Source: Heyndrickxia oleronia (lineage in GTDB: Bacteria; Bacillota; Bacilli; Bacillales; Bacillaceae_C). From it: a stretch of DNA of 64,000 bases. This document shows positions 24,886-35,702 of this stretch, in pieces. The DNA lies in NCBI RefSeq assembly GCF_017809215.1, contig NZ_CP065424.1:2884001-2948000 (forward strand), written 5' to 3'. The notes beneath the pieces were generated by a model, which saw nothing but the letters and a program-made list of their open reading frames with translations, did no database searches and had not been told where the DNA came from. The position numbers and the translations under genes are program-made. Each line of letters begins with the position of its first letter. Position 1 is the stretch's first letter.

Positions 24886-25788
24886 ATGGACTTAACCATA
24901 AAGCAAAATGAAGAAGTTAATGAAGTACAATTAAGAGAATTGATCTCTTTATGTCATGAAGAAAATTCTCTACTTAATTTGTTAAAAAGTACAAGGCTAA
25001 TTCTTACCGTTTCTGCGCATGTAAATAATCAATTGGTCGGGATAATAATTGTTTGGACCAGTTCATTCCATCCTTTTTGTATGTATTTTAGAATTTTATC
25101 ACATCCATTTTATCGTGGATGGAATATTGAGCACAAATTACTTTCCGAGCTTAAAACACTAAATATAAGTACATATCCTTTTCAAACCTCGATATGGGAA
25201 ACAGCTATACATTTAAAGACATTATTTGAAACAAATGATTTTTACGAAATTAGAAGAACCTATATGCCAAATATCAATGTTCAGGAAATCAAGAAATTAG
25301 CCCCTTTTAATTTTAAGAAAGACAAGCTTAATATTACAACATTGCACGAATTAATAAAAAATCGCGAATTAATGGATAAATTATTACACTTAATAAGATT
25401 CATATATGAACAAACCCATATATGTAATCCAGTCGCCAAAATGGACCTCGATGAATGGGAAAACATACTTTTAAATGATGATGTTATTCTAGATGGAAGC
25501 TATATCTGTCTTAGCTGGGACTCTAAGGATATACTAGCCTATTCTTTTTTACATGAATCTTACAAAGATACTAGCTTGGAGCTAGGTTGGTGCGGTTGTA
25601 AAAATAAGCAGGATAAGAAATTACTTCAATCGCTTGTTATAGAACAGGTAGTCTTTGCAGCTGAACAAGGTTTTCAATTTATTGAGGGAGAGTTTGATAC
25701 GACCGATGAATATGCGATGGAGCTATTAAATTCTTTTCCCTTTGAACCTTCTCCGACTTGGATTACTTATCAATCAGCAGCTCAATAA
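24886..25788 (+). CDS. GNAT-type N-acetyltransferase, two-domain
   Basis: A 300-residue protein that looks like two GNAT folds in tandem. The N-terminal half contains LVGIIIVWTSSFHP and YRGWNIEHKLLSEL (acetyl-CoA loop region, about 75-90). The C-terminal half contains LAYSFLHESYKDTSLELGWCG and ends with a typical GNAT hairpin (EGEFDTTDEYAMELLNSF). ATG follows GGAGG. It probably forms an operon with the VOC gene. Substrate unknown. Confidence 0.7.
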   Translation: MDLTIKQNEEVNEVQLRELISLCHEENSLLNLLKSTRLILTVSAHVNNQLVGIIIVWTSSFHPFCMYFRILSHPFYRGWNIEHKLLSELKTLNISTYPFQTSIWETAIHLKTLFETNDFYEIRRTYMPNINVQEIKKLAPFNFKKDKLNITTLHELIKNRELMDKLLHLIRFIYEQTHICNPVAKMDLDEWENILLNDDVILDGSYICLSWDSKDILAYSFLHESYKDTSLELGWCGCKNKQDKKLLQSLVIEQVVFAAEQGFQFIEGEFDTTDEYAMELLNSFPFEPSPTWITYQSAAQ

Positions 25789-25830
25789 CTTGAAAAGAGA
25801 GGAAAAACATTTGTCATATCCCCCCATTTA

Positions 25831-27105
25831 TTAGTTCGTTTCTAAACATTCATGAAAAAATTCGATTGTTTTTTTCCATGAGTCTAGACTAGCAGAGGCA
25901 GTTGCTTTTTTATTTCCTTGACTATAGTAAACATATGGTATTCCTATTGAATGTCCAGCACCTTCATAGATAAGGTGTTTATAATTATAAGAAGTTTCGT
26001 AGCTTTTCAATCTATCTATCGCCTTCTTTGAGTATCTGTAAGTAAAATCTTCTTTTCCAGAGACTAATAGAATATTTCCATTTATTTTTTCAACTGGAAT
26101 CACTGCTTTTTCAACAACCTCAGGATCGGAACAAAGGGCATTGTACCATTTTTCTAAAGGATCTCCCACAGCTTTCTTCCTCATTTCGATACATTCAAGT
26201 GCTACACTTATAGGATTCTTTGGTGAAGCATATGGGATTGGAATTCCTTTATAGGTCCATGCAGGAGGAAGTTCCTCATCCTTACTCCATGGCACTATAC
26301 CACTGAATGAGATAGCAGAACCATTTAATGATACAACTGCCTTAATCTCCTGAAAGAAACTCGCAGTCAAAAGTGCTAATTCACTCCCTTTGGAAGTTCC
26401 ATGGATACCGTTCCAATTAGGAATGGCTTCTGGTCGAGACTTTATCCAGTCTATAGCCGATTTCATGTATTCCAGTGGAATCCTCACTACCTGCTTAGGT
26501 AAATCCTCCATACCAAAATAGGCTAGAGCGAATACTGTAAAACCATGGGAGGATAATAGAGCTGGGAGATATTCATTGATCCCTCCCTCTGAACCTCCTA
26601 ACACAATAATTGCCGGCAAAGGAGTTCGATCGTTCATGCAAAACAAAGTGCCTACAAGCCCATTTTCTCTTATTTCATGACGAGCAATATTGTCCGATTT
26701 CCAAAGCCTTGTTATCTTAATTTCGTGAACAATTGTCTGATTAATTTCTAGATATAATGTAAAAATTTGTGGCGCTAAGGGATCTACTTTATACTCATTG
26801 TTGAAACTTAACTCCTCTATTTTAGTCAATTCAAGTGACCAAAAGAGACCCATCCCATCAACGCCTGAGTAGCTACCGCTTATTGGTTCCTGACTATCGA
26901 GTTCTACTTTTCCACTTCGATCAACAATAAATATTGCATATGATTCTAGTTCAAGCTTTTTTAATCCAGTTGCAATCCTTTTTGCTTTAATTGTTACTTT
27001 CTCTCCAGGATTCACATCTTGAATCGTTATTTTTACAGGTGAGTCGATTAATGAAATTGATTCACTTACAACAATTCGCGGTTTATTTTTATTCATAAGT
27101 GACAT
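25831..27105 (-). CDS. acyl-CoA thioesterase/BAAT family hydrolase
   Basis: A 424-residue two-domain protein. The N-terminal half is the Ig-like thioesterase/BAAT-N domain; the C-terminal half is an alpha/beta hydrolase. Catalytic elements: nucleophile motif HGTSKGSELALL near 250 (Ser or Cys site occupied by Ser), GGSEGGINEY oxyanion region near 183, LVSGKEDF acid near 362 and a late histidine in YEGAGHSIGIP. It may hydrolyse acyl-CoA or another ester; a bile-acid role is not expected here. The start at 27105 follows GAGGTGA. It lies third in a likely unit with the NUDIX and Gfo/Idh/MocA genes. Confidence 0.88.
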   Translation of the reverse strand: MSLMNKNKPRIVVSESISLIDSPVKITIQDVNPGEKVTIKAKRIATGLKKLELESYAIFIVDRSGKVELDSQEPISGSYSGVDGMGLFWSLELTKIEELSFNNEYKVDPLAPQIFTLYLEINQTIVHEIKITRLWKSDNIARHEIRENGLVGTLFCMNDRTPLPAIIVLGGSEGGINEYLPALLSSHGFTVFALAYFGMEDLPKQVVRIPLEYMKSAIDWIKSRPEAIPNWNGIHGTSKGSELALLTASFFQEIKAVVSLNGSAISFSGIVPWSKDEELPPAWTYKGIPIPYASPKNPISVALECIEMRKKAVGDPLEKWYNALCSDPEVVEKAVIPVEKINGNILLVSGKEDFTYRYSKKAIDRLKSYETSYNYKHLIYEGAGHSIGIPYVYYSQGNKKATASASLDSWKKTIEFFHECLETN

Positions 27106-27154
27106 AAAATCATTCACCTCATTAAAATATGTTACATTCAACTTGTTCGAGAAA

Positions 27155-28210
27155 TTATTTAAATAGTATTCTATCTAATACAGTTTGATTTTCATGTCCA
27201 TCTTTTATGGTTGGTAAATCCTCATCTAATGTATTCAATGTAATATATTCATATACCTTTTCTATAAAAGGATAAAATGCCGGATAATATGCCCTTGCTT
27301 CATTTGATAAATGTGTAGGTATTTTCTCATCCGTTTGAACAAGTACCTGTTTTAATTCTTCATTTACTTTTCCAAAAAATAGATTATTATCATTTGATAA
27401 CCTAATGGTACCTAAGTGTCCATATATTTTTAACTCTGATCCAAACCCATGATTTACTCCCGATAGTAGTTGCAGGGAAAAACTCGTATGATTTTTCAAC
27501 TTTCCATGTAGAAAAAAAGCATCATCTGCATCCCTCATTTCTCCTCCCCCTTCGGGAATATGGGTAAATAAATAACTATTCATCGTTTCAATGTCATCAT
27601 TTGTTAGCCATTTCATACAATCAATCATATGACTGCCTAAAGCACCTAGCATACCTCCAAATTTATTTCTTTCACCCATCCAGCCTTTTTTCATTGACCG
27701 AAGATTCTGATATTTAGGACTAGAAATATGGTAGTCAAAGTGAAGAATCTTTCCAATATCACCATTCTGAATAATTTTTTTGACCTTCTGACGTACGGGG
27801 AGATATCTCCATTCAAAGTCAATGACAACTTTTATATTATAATAGTTAGATAATGTTAACAATTGTTTCGATTCCTTGCTATTTATCATAAATGGTTTTT
27901 CACATACAATATGGATACCTTTTTTTATTGCATATTTTACCATTTCAAAATGATGTATCGGAATAGAACTAACAAATAAAAGATCCAACTCCTCCTGATC
28001 CAGCATCTCCATCCAATTATGATAATGGGCTGGTCTCTGCTCTCCACTCATTAATTCATTTGGTATTTGATGCCGTTTCATTGTGCTAATCGAAGAAATC
28101 TTCATTTTTTGATGACAATGAATAATAGGAGCTTGCACCCTTAATCCGAAGCCACCCCCGATTATTGCAACCCTTAAGTCCTTCATGCCTTTCTCTTGGA
28201 CCATCGTCAT
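27155..28210 (-). CDS. Gfo/Idh/MocA family oxidoreductase
   Basis: An NAD(P)-dependent sugar-type dehydrogenase of about 350 residues. The Rossmann motif VAIIGGGFGLR lies near 14-24, the conserved EKP (VCEKPFMIN) near 99, and the second domain has GGMLGALGSHMIDCMKWL with the catalytic histidine region. Several possible ATGs exist (28210, 28204, 28186) and none has an ideal ribosome site. It is 33 bases after the NUDIX gene. The sugar or inositol substrate is unknown. Confidence 0.88.
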   Translation of the reverse strand: MTMVQEKGMKDLRVAIIGGGFGLRVQAPIIHCHQKMKISSISTMKRHQIPNELMSGEQRPAHYHNWMEMLDQEELDLLFVSSIPIHHFEMVKYAIKKGIHIVCEKPFMINSKESKQLLTLSNYYNIKVVIDFEWRYLPVRQKVKKIIQNGDIGKILHFDYHISSPKYQNLRSMKKGWMGERNKFGGMLGALGSHMIDCMKWLTNDDIETMNSYLFTHIPEGGGEMRDADDAFFLHGKLKNHTSFSLQLLSGVNHGFGSELKIYGHLGTIRLSNDNNLFFGKVNEELKQVLVQTDEKIPTHLSNEARAYYPAFYPFIEKVYEYITLNTLDEDLPTIKDGHENQTVLDRILFK

Positions 28211-28243
28211 ACACCCACTTTTTTTTATGTAAATAATTTGGAT

Positions 28244-28864
28244 TTAATCAAAATAAATAGGTTCATTCGGATTATGCAAATGTCTAAATGCTACCTTTAT
28301 TTGACTTTCCGTATTTCTATCTATTGATAACGGCGGTAGTTTATTCTCTGCAAAAAAATCTATATCACTAGTTTCTATTCCTGTTTTTGGATTACCACCA
28401 GTAATTTCACATTGGATAAAAAGCTTATACGTATGATGAAGTGATGGTGGATGTGGATGACATTTCTTATCAAACACACCGATCATTTTTATTGCTCGTA
28501 CATCATATCCAGATTCTTCTTCTACTTCCTTTACTACAACTTCACTTGGGGTTAAACCAATATCTGCCCAACCTCCTGGTAGTGCCCATTTCCCATCAGT
28601 CTTTTCCCTAACCATTAGTATTTTATCCTCTTTAAAAATTACCGCGCGAATATCTACCTTAGGTGTAGCATATCCAGATTCATTTACAAATACATTCTTT
28701 AAAACTGACTCTTCTATATCCGTGTATTGTGAGACAATTTCAATACTCAACTTTTTAATCATTTCGAATCTCTCTAAGTCATACACGTCTTTTGAATAGG
28801 TAAGTCCAGCCTGGGAAATGGATTGGAGTTGCTTTGCCCATTTTAGCCATTTAGGTTCCAACAT
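28244..28864 (-). CDS. NUDIX hydrolase, YjhB-like
   Basis: A 206-residue pyrophosphohydrolase. An N-terminal helical domain (MLEPKWLKWAKQLQSISQAG) precedes the NUDIX domain, whose box reads GGWADIG-x-TPSEVVVKEVEEESGY; the usual Arg before E is Lys. ADP-ribose or a related nucleotide sugar is a likely substrate by family. The longest frame starts at 28897, but ATG at 28864 after GGTGGTGAT fits the family N-terminus. It is the first gene of a likely three-gene unit. Confidence 0.9.
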   Translation of the reverse strand: MLEPKWLKWAKQLQSISQAGLTYSKDVYDLERFEMIKKLSIEIVSQYTDIEESVLKNVFVNESGYATPKVDIRAVIFKEDKILMVREKTDGKWALPGGWADIGLTPSEVVVKEVEEESGYDVRAIKMIGVFDKKCHPHPPSLHHTYKLFIQCEITGGNPKTGIETSDIDFFAENKLPPLSIDRNTESQIKVAFRHLHNPNEPIYFD

Positions 28865-29094
28865 AATCACCACCATGTAAAGTTTCATATTGTACAAGTA
28901 AGCTAAATTCCGTCTCTATCAAATCAAAGAATGATAGATTTCACAATTATCCTATTCATTTTACGTATTCCTATATTAGTATTTATAAGGATAAGAACTC
29001 GCCATACATTGATACCCTATCCCCAAAATATCTTTTTCATTAACCTGTTTATTCATTTTATTGACTTTTCTTAAAATACCTATTATAGCTTTTT

Positions 29095-29631
29095 CTAGGG
29101 ATTTTCCGTTATATACTCTACTTTCAATAACCCATATAGATCTACATCTTCATATTTATTTAACAAAAATCTATTTTGCTTTAATGTGCCTTCTTTTTGT
29201 AATCCTGATTTCTCTAGTACTTTTTTTGATGCCTTATTTTTTGATAATACAGACGCATAAATTTTATTTAAGTTTAATTCGTTAAATCCAAAGTTACTAA
29301 CGCATTCAGTAGCAAAACCATTGCCCCAATAATCAGTTCCTATCCAGTATCCAAGCTCACCTTTATTGTTCTTCTTATCTATTCTTAAAGTGACCGTACC
29401 TATTATTTCATTCCATTGTTTATGAACTATCTTTAAAGGGTATTCACTACCCGCAGCTATTACATCTGTCTGCGTAAGTATCCATTCTTGTGCATGTTCT
29501 AACTTATATGGATATGGAAGACCCAGTATATTAGATAAAACTTCGTCATTTGCTAATTCTTTTATTTTATATGCATCTTCTTTTTTAAATGGCTGTATGT
29601 TTAATCTCTCTGTTTCAAAATTTAACTGCAT
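29095..29631 (-). CDS. RimJ/RimL-type GNAT acetyltransferase
   Basis: A 178-residue GNAT protein: MQLNFETERLNIQPFKKED at the start, GELGYWIGTDYWGNGFATECVSNF (acetyl-CoA site, about 100-123) and NKASKKVLEKSGLQKEGTLKQ, the RimJ/RimL signature. It acetylates an N-terminal amine of a protein or a small amine; the target is unknown. The start at 29631 follows AGGTCGGTG and matches the family start. Confidence 0.88.
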   Translation of the reverse strand: MQLNFETERLNIQPFKKEDAYKIKELANDEVLSNILGLPYPYKLEHAQEWILTQTDVIAAGSEYPLKIVHKQWNEIIGTVTLRIDKKNNKGELGYWIGTDYWGNGFATECVSNFGFNELNLNKIYASVLSKNKASKKVLEKSGLQKEGTLKQNRFLLNKYEDVDLYGLLKVEYITENP

Positions 29632-29711
29632 ATTACACCGACCTACAATAAATTCAACACTAACCACTATACACTCAAATAGATTCTATATACCAAATAT
29701 CATATTATTTT

Positions 29712-30401
29712 CTATTCAAGTGAAAATATCTTTTCAATTCGTTTCATTGCCACTTCTGAGCATCCAATATTCAAAAAATGATGTTTAAGCTTTTCCTTAG
29801 CATCCTCACGTTCCCAATGATCTTGTTCAAGTCCATTTTTCTTCATCCAATAATCAATCGTTTCAAAGGAGGTGCTGCTCCATCCGTTCTTTTCACCATT
29901 TATATTTTGTTTTTCTTTAATACCGGAAATACCAATATCTATAGTTCCTTGTAATTCAACTAATGCTTGGTCAAATAATTTCTTTTTTTCCTTTTCTTTC
30001 ATATCTGATTTTTGTCTTAATAATCTTGTATCGATACCTTCCTCTTCTTCAATTATATTGTAGAGATTGTAGGCTTCCTTAGAGAAATATCCGTCTTTAT
30101 ATCTTTCATTTACGGTGTATTTCGAGCCAAGGATTGCCCTTACTACAGGAAACCACTCACGAGAAATGAATACATTTTTCTTTTTTATAAACTTTCCATA
30201 TGCTGCAACCCCGTCAGCAGAAAATTTAGTTCGCCAAATCCATGGGTCAAAATCAGTATCTGAATGCCAACTTTCCTTTTGTGTCATGCTACTAAGCGAA
30301 GGATAATCTGGTATTAAAGGAGCTAAAGGCAAAATTCCAATCTCCTCTATTATATGAACTGCCTCATCATAGGTCTTAATTTTATATTCTTTCATCTCCA
30401 A
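29712..30401 (-). CDS. AlkZ-related protein
   Basis: A 229-residue protein whose text (AVHIIEEIGILPLAPLIPDYPSL, DFDPWIWRTKFSADGVAAYGKF, ISREWFPVV, NGWSSTSFETIDYWM) matches Bacillus proteins annotated as AlkZ-related, i.e. distantly linked to the winged-helix DNA glycosylase AlkZ. The QxQ catalytic motif of AlkZ is not evident, so a DNA-repair role is only inference. ATG follows GGAGGTAG. Assignment is by memory of the family's wording. Confidence 0.65.
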   Translation of the reverse strand: MEMKEYKIKTYDEAVHIIEEIGILPLAPLIPDYPSLSSMTQKESWHSDTDFDPWIWRTKFSADGVAAYGKFIKKKNVFISREWFPVVRAILGSKYTVNERYKDGYFSKEAYNLYNIIEEEEGIDTRLLRQKSDMKEKEKKKLFDQALVELQGTIDIGISGIKEKQNINGEKNGWSSTSFETIDYWMKKNGLEQDHWEREDAKEKLKHHFLNIGCSEVAMKRIEKIFSLE

Positions 30402-30502
30402 CTACCTCCAGATCTCTAATTTTATAAAATTCCAAAAATAAAACTACTTAATATATATATTTTCAAGTAAAATGTGTAATAAATTTATCATAGGAGGTCA
30501 TT

Positions 30503-30946
30503 ATGAAAAAGTTTGTTCCTTTATTTATAATATTACTTTTTCTTTTTTCATCGATGGCACATGCTTTATCGTGGGCATACCCTTTTGTTGTCTGGAAAGG
30601 TAAAGTCTATGAAGTTAAACATGAGGATTCAGTAAATAAAAATGAGTTGGGAAGAAACATAGGAAAAGTGCAAACGCAGCCTAATGATATGACTGGTAAA
30701 TATTATGGGAATGCTTCAAATTATTTTCCTATTGGTACTAAATATTATGAAATTAATGGTATTTCTCCCACCTCTGCAATTGCAGTTGAAATTAACAAAC
30801 AAGAATGGGTAAAGGCTGTATATGTTAACAGAGCACCTTTTCACGTAATGAATGTATTTTCTATCCCTAAATTATGTATTGACCTAATTTTAATAATTAT
30901 AATTGTCATAATTATTAAAAGGAGACAGTCAAAAGAGAATAATTAA
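30503..30946 (+). CDS. exported membrane-anchored hypothetical protein
   Basis: A 147-residue protein: signal peptide MKKFVPLFIILLFLFSSMAHA, an extracellular domain of about 90 residues beginning LSWAYPFVVWKGKVYEV and including GTKYYEINGISP, then a membrane helix (about 118-138) with a basic end KRRQSKENN. ATG follows AGGAGG at 6 bases. Family not recognised. From 30947 to 31101 nothing was recognised. Confidence 0.7.
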   Translation: MKKFVPLFIILLFLFSSMAHALSWAYPFVVWKGKVYEVKHEDSVNKNELGRNIGKVQTQPNDMTGKYYGNASNYFPIGTKYYEINGISPTSAIAVEINKQEWVKAVYVNRAPFHVMNVFSIPKLCIDLILIIIIVIIIKRRQSKENN

Positions 30947-31101
30947 AAAACTGTTTCCTAAAGTATGTTGTTTGTATAAAAGCTCAAATGGTCTTATAAA
31001 GTTCAATCCTACGAAGATGGTTACAGCACGGTCTTCAATACCTTGGTTATAAATTTTCAATATTATAGCAAAATTAATTGTTGTTCTCTCCACCCTTTTA
31101 A

Positions 31102-31326
31102 CTATTTATTCTTCTGCTTTGAAACTTGCATACCTCCGATGATAAGCAAGATAATCCCAATTACTGCTAGAATAATCCGAACTAAAAATGGACTCAATGA
31201 AAACACAGTTTCACCTTGCCAGTGTAATCCGAACAACCTTTCATTCAGCCCCACAATCGCCAATAATGGCTTAAGAAACAAACTCAGCGCTAATAATACT
31301 ATCCCTAAAATAATATTACTATTCAT
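31102..31326 (-). CDS. small two-helix membrane protein
   Basis: A 74-residue protein with two hydrophobic segments (about 3-25 and 45-65) and a basic tail QVSKQKNK. The start at 31326 has AAGAGG about 10 bases upstream; the frame is open to 31359. Family not recognised. The stretch 31327-31539 holds nothing recognised. Confidence 0.6.
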   Translation of the reverse strand: MNSNIILGIVLLALSLFLKPLLAIVGLNERLFGLHWQGETVFSLSPFLVRIILAVIGIILLIIGGMQVSKQKNK

Positions 31327-31539
31327 TGATTCAAAGCCTCTTTTCGAATTAAGATACATGAGGATAAGTTCACAATAAAACCATCTATCGAATGAAGATC
31401 CGCTGCCTCACCTACATAATATGTTTATGCTTTTAACAACATTTTTTTCTATAGGTTCAGGGACTAGATATCTACAATTTAATTCACTTAACTTTAATGT
31501 TAAGTCACAGAATACAATAAATACTTCCTTCAACTCCCT

Positions 31540-32049
31540 TTAAATACTTTTTGCTAAGTATACCAACCAATTGTTTTTATCATTTTTTTCAAATTGAATT
31601 TTGTAGCCATTATAGTAATATTGTAAAATAGTAGTTGCATGAACATCTTTCGGTTTACCCATTTTTTTCAGTATTTCATCCCTAGTGGTTGCTATTGATA
31701 TTGAGAAAGAAAATTTGTATTGAACTTGTTCTTCTTCTATATTTTCTGTGATCATCATTCTTTGACCATTTTTAATATAAATATAGTCTTGAAGATCTTG
31801 ATGATCGATTGCTTCATCTGGTTTACCCCACACTTTTTCAATATCAGCCATTGTGGACACTTTACTTAAATCTAGTGGAGTATCGAGGATCTTTCCTTGC
31901 TTTAATCCATCTACCATTTTATTATTTAATATAAAGCCGCTCTTCTTAGAAGAACTTGGCTCTTCTTTTTTTTCCATAGGTTTAGAGGAACAAGCTCCTA
32001 GTAATAAGTTAGTTAGACATAACAGTACAATAAATTTAGCTAATTTCAT
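31540..32049 (-). CDS. lipoprotein, DUF4309/YjgB-like
   Basis: A 169-residue exported lipoprotein. The signal peptide ends in the lipobox LLGAC (Cys 20), followed by a Ser/Lys-rich linker. The mature domain has two similar halves, each with a D-x-x-x-x-W/M-GKP motif (IEKVWGKPDEAI and ILKKMGKPKDVH), the pattern of DUF4309 proteins such as B. subtilis YjgB. ATG at 32049 follows AAAGGGGAAG. Function unknown. Confidence 0.8.
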   Translation of the reverse strand: MKLAKFIVLLCLTNLLLGACSSKPMEKKEEPSSSKKSGFILNNKMVDGLKQGKILDTPLDLSKVSTMADIEKVWGKPDEAIDHQDLQDYIYIKNGQRMMITENIEEEQVQYKFSFSISIATTRDEILKKMGKPKDVHATTILQYYYNGYKIQFEKNDKNNWLVYLAKSI

Positions 32050-32079
32050 CTTACATCTTCCCCTTTTTAGCATCGCTTA

Positions 32080-32406
32080 TCATGATTTACCAATTAAGAG
32101 ATAACTTATTAAATAAAGCAAACATGTAACTCCAGCTATTTCAAAAATGCTAGGTGTCAAGACTAAATATAAACTAATTGGTAGTGACCATAAAAATGAT
32201 ATGCATAACAAAAATGGTTTAGACAATAGAAAAGCAAAAATGGCTAAACAAGCAGGAAGAAATAACATCAAAAAAGTCATGATCAATAGGCCAAATTCAC
32301 TGTGATTAGTATAAGGATTAAAAAAATTCAATATAAGCCATAATAATATATTTAAAATCGCAGCAATTACTCCTATATATTTTAAAGCTTTGATTATTAA
32401 AATCAC
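32080..32406 (-). CDS. hypothetical four-helix membrane protein
   Basis: A 108-residue, very hydrophobic protein with about four membrane helices and few charges (one ECxx-like segment HSEFGLL). GTG start 7 bases after the stop of the MBL gene; the local AAGGTGAT could be a ribosome site for a start slightly further in, but no standard codon follows it. Probably translated from the same transcript as the MBL gene. Confidence 0.6.
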   Translation of the reverse strand: MILIIKALKYIGVIAAILNILLWLILNFFNPYTNHSEFGLLIMTFLMLFLPACLAIFAFLLSKPFLLCISFLWSLPISLYLVLTPSIFEIAGVTCLLYLISYLLIGKS

Positions 32407-32412
32407 CTTCTA

Positions 32413-33195
32413 CTAAAATTTTATGCTAAAGCCATTGAAGCAATGGGTGCCTGTTCCAAATTTAATGAGGTCATTTTCTCGAAGAATTTGAACCGCCTTC
32501 TTTACTTCAAATAAAATATTTGCCTCAAGTCCCAAAGTATTATGTGAACCAAAAACTCTAGTCACATTTGGAATTTCTGATATTTTATCTAATGAGTAAA
32601 CTAAATCGACAGGATTGGTAGAAGGATAAAAAGCATATATTGGCGTTTGATCATAGAGTAGATCCCCTGTAAATAAATAACCATTGGTTTCATCAAAAAT
32701 GGCTAGATGCCCTGGAGAATGTCCAGGTGTATGATAAATCACTAATTTTCGATTACCTAACTCAATAATATCACCATCATCCAATATGCCTGTCGGCTCT
32801 CCCTGGTACGGTTGATATGTATCAGGATCAAACGTTTTTGGTATCGGAATTGTAATATCTCTACACAAATTTCTTCTTATTTGATCAATGGTTAAGCCTT
32901 GGATTCCATTTATTAACCAATCCTTATCATCTTTATGAACAAAAATTCTCTCATATTCCCCATGGCTTCCAATATGATCTGCATGTACATGAGTAGTAAC
33001 AACATCAATAGGTAAAACGGTCAGTTGATCAGTCACTCTTTTTATTCGATCAATTCCAAGTCCAGTATCAATTAATACTGCTTTTTTTTGACCCAATAAA
33101 AGAAATGAGTGTACTTTTTCCCAGTGCCCATATTCACTAATGGCAAATGTGTATTCATCTATTTGTTGAACAGTAAACCAAGCATCTTTAATCAT
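32413..33195 (-). CDS. MBL-fold metallohydrolase
   Basis: A 260-residue metallo-beta-lactamase-fold hydrolase with the complete metal set: THVHADHIGSH (HxHxDH, about 74-84), HTPGHSPGHLAIFD (about 155), FTGDLLYD (Asp) and FGSHN near 214. It probably hydrolyses a thioester, lactone or other small ester with two zinc ions. The start at 33195 follows GGAGG at 5 bases; the longer frame (33216) lacks such a site. Followed closely by the small membrane protein gene. Confidence 0.9.
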   Translation of the reverse strand: MIKDAWFTVQQIDEYTFAISEYGHWEKVHSFLLLGQKKAVLIDTGLGIDRIKRVTDQLTVLPIDVVTTHVHADHIGSHGEYERIFVHKDDKDWLINGIQGLTIDQIRRNLCRDITIPIPKTFDPDTYQPYQGEPTGILDDGDIIELGNRKLVIYHTPGHSPGHLAIFDETNGYLFTGDLLYDQTPIYAFYPSTNPVDLVYSLDKISEIPNVTRVFGSHNTLGLEANILFEVKKAVQILRENDLIKFGTGTHCFNGFSIKF

Positions 33196-33320
33196 CTTAT
33201 CCTCCAAAATTTTCATATTACCCTTATATCATACTTCTTCAAAGGTTGAAAAATATCCTCTACATTATAGGAATAAAAAACCAACGATATTTCCTTGATA
33301 ATTGTTTTAAAAAAAGATGC

Positions 33321-33388
33321 ACCGGATTGAACTGCCCCGCAAATGTTAGTTTGGTGTCTAACATTCACGGGGCAGTTCAGATTGGTAC
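33321..33388 (-). terminator. terminator of the opuC-like operon
   Basis: A long hairpin: GAACTGCCCCG (33329-33339) pairs with CGGGGCAGTTC (33368-33378), with an inner TGTTAG/CTAACA stem. On the minus strand TCTTTTTTT follows about 20 bases later. It sits just past the last gene of the operon. Confidence 0.75.
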
Positions 33389-33410
33389 ATCTATTTTATT
33401 ATTTATTCAA

Positions 33411-34091
33411 TTATGCCGCTTCCTTATATTCAATTTTCAACCCTTTTTTCTTTTTTACTGGTGATAAGCTTCGTTCTAACCAACCCATGATGAGGTCAGC
33501 ACCAACAGCCATTAAAGCGGTTGGAATTGCACCTGCTAAAATGATAGATGAGCCATTCGTAACATTGGTTCCTCTAACAATAATATCACCAAGACCCCCT
33601 GCACCAACAAAGGTTCCAATAGTTGCAATTCCAATGGCAACGACCAATGCTGTACGAAGACCAGCCATGATTACTGATAAGGCTAAAGGTAGTTCTACCA
33701 TTCTTAGTACCTGAAATTTCGTCATTCCCATTGCCTTACCTGATTCTAATAAAAAATTATCCACATTGGTAATACCAGTATAAGTATTTTTAAGAATTGG
33801 TAAAAGTGAATAGAGAAACAAGGATAAAACCACAGTATTTGTCCCTAACCCCATTACTAACATTAATACTGATAGCATGGCTAGAGCTGGGATGGTTTGA
33901 ATAATATTTGCTAGTGAAATGACCCATGAACTTAGTTTACGATAACGTGCGATGATTATGCCAAGTGGAATCGCTACAACCGCTGCAAATATTACTCCAT
34001 AAGCAGACATAAGAAAGTGGCGATAAAATTGTTCCCAAACATAGCTGCCATTATGGACATAGTAGTCTAAAACACCTTGTAAAGTATCCAA
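33411..34091 (-). CDS. opuCD: glycine betaine/choline ABC transporter permease
   Basis: A membrane permease of 226 residues with about five to six helices and the cytoplasmic loop ESGKAMGMTKFQVLRMVELPLA (about residues 119-140), which docks onto the ATPase. It pairs with the permease at 35038 as a heterodimer. TTG at 34091 follows GAGGAGGTG at 6 bases and gives the usual length; the frame extends to 34115. Last gene of the operon, ending before the large hairpin. Confidence 0.9.
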   Translation of the reverse strand: MDTLQGVLDYYVHNGSYVWEQFYRHFLMSAYGVIFAAVVAIPLGIIIARYRKLSSWVISLANIIQTIPALAMLSVLMLVMGLGTNTVVLSLFLYSLLPILKNTYTGITNVDNFLLESGKAMGMTKFQVLRMVELPLALSVIMAGLRTALVVAIGIATIGTFVGAGGLGDIIVRGTNVTNGSSIILAGAIPTALMAVGADLIMGWLERSLSPVKKKKGLKIEYKEAA

Positions 34092-34104
34092 TCTTAGCAC
34101 CTCC

Positions 34105-35037
<933 letters not shown>

Positions 35038-35691
35038 CTACGCAGCTTCCTTCAGGTTTCGAATTCCTTTTGGCGTTGCCCAACTTTCTAATTTACCTAA
35101 GAAAACATCTACTAATAGTGCAAGGATCGTAACTGGTACTGCACCTGCAATAATAAATTCAGTTTGGTAAAGATTCAAACCACTAAAAATATAATCCCCA
35201 AGACCACCCGCACCAATAAATGATGCAAGTGTTGCCCAGCCAATTAAATAAACCGTTGATAAACGTACACCTGCCATTATCACGGGAATGGCAAGAGGGA
35301 ATTCTACATAGCGAATTCTTTCCCATCCAGTCATACCCATCCCACGACCAGCCTCCAATAGATTGGCCTTTATTCCTTTTACACCAATATAGGTATTTCT
35401 TAAGATGGGTAGGACTGAATAGAAAAATAGAGCAATAATGGCTGGAACCTTTCCAACACCTAGTAAAGGAATAAAAAATGCTAAAATAGCGAGACTAGGA
35501 AAGGTTTGAACAACGCCGGCTATTCCCATTACGACACCTGCTACCTTTGGCGCTCTTGTTAAAGCAATACCAAGTGGTACAGCAACTATAATCCCAAGAA
35601 AAACGGCAATGATTGATATATAAAAATGCTGCCATGTTTTAAACAGTAATTCACTCCAGTTGCTACTTATAAATTGAATAATGCTATCCAT
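35038..35691 (-). CDS. opuCB: glycine betaine/choline ABC transporter permease
   Basis: A 217-residue permease, paralogue of the one at 33411, with the same docking-loop pattern ([22 protein letters not shown]). ATG at 35691 follows GGAGGGAG at 5 bases (TTG at 35694 is also in frame). Gene order ATPase-permease-binding protein-permease is that of opuB and opuC. Confidence 0.9.
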   Translation of the reverse strand: MDSIIQFISSNWSELLFKTWQHFYISIIAVFLGIIVAVPLGIALTRAPKVAGVVMGIAGVVQTFPSLAILAFFIPLLGVGKVPAIIALFFYSVLPILRNTYIGVKGIKANLLEAGRGMGMTGWERIRYVEFPLAIPVIMAGVRLSTVYLIGWATLASFIGAGGLGDYIFSGLNLYQTEFIIAGAVPVTILALLVDVFLGKLESWATPKGIRNLKEAA

Positions 35692-35702
35692 CAAACTCCC
35701 TC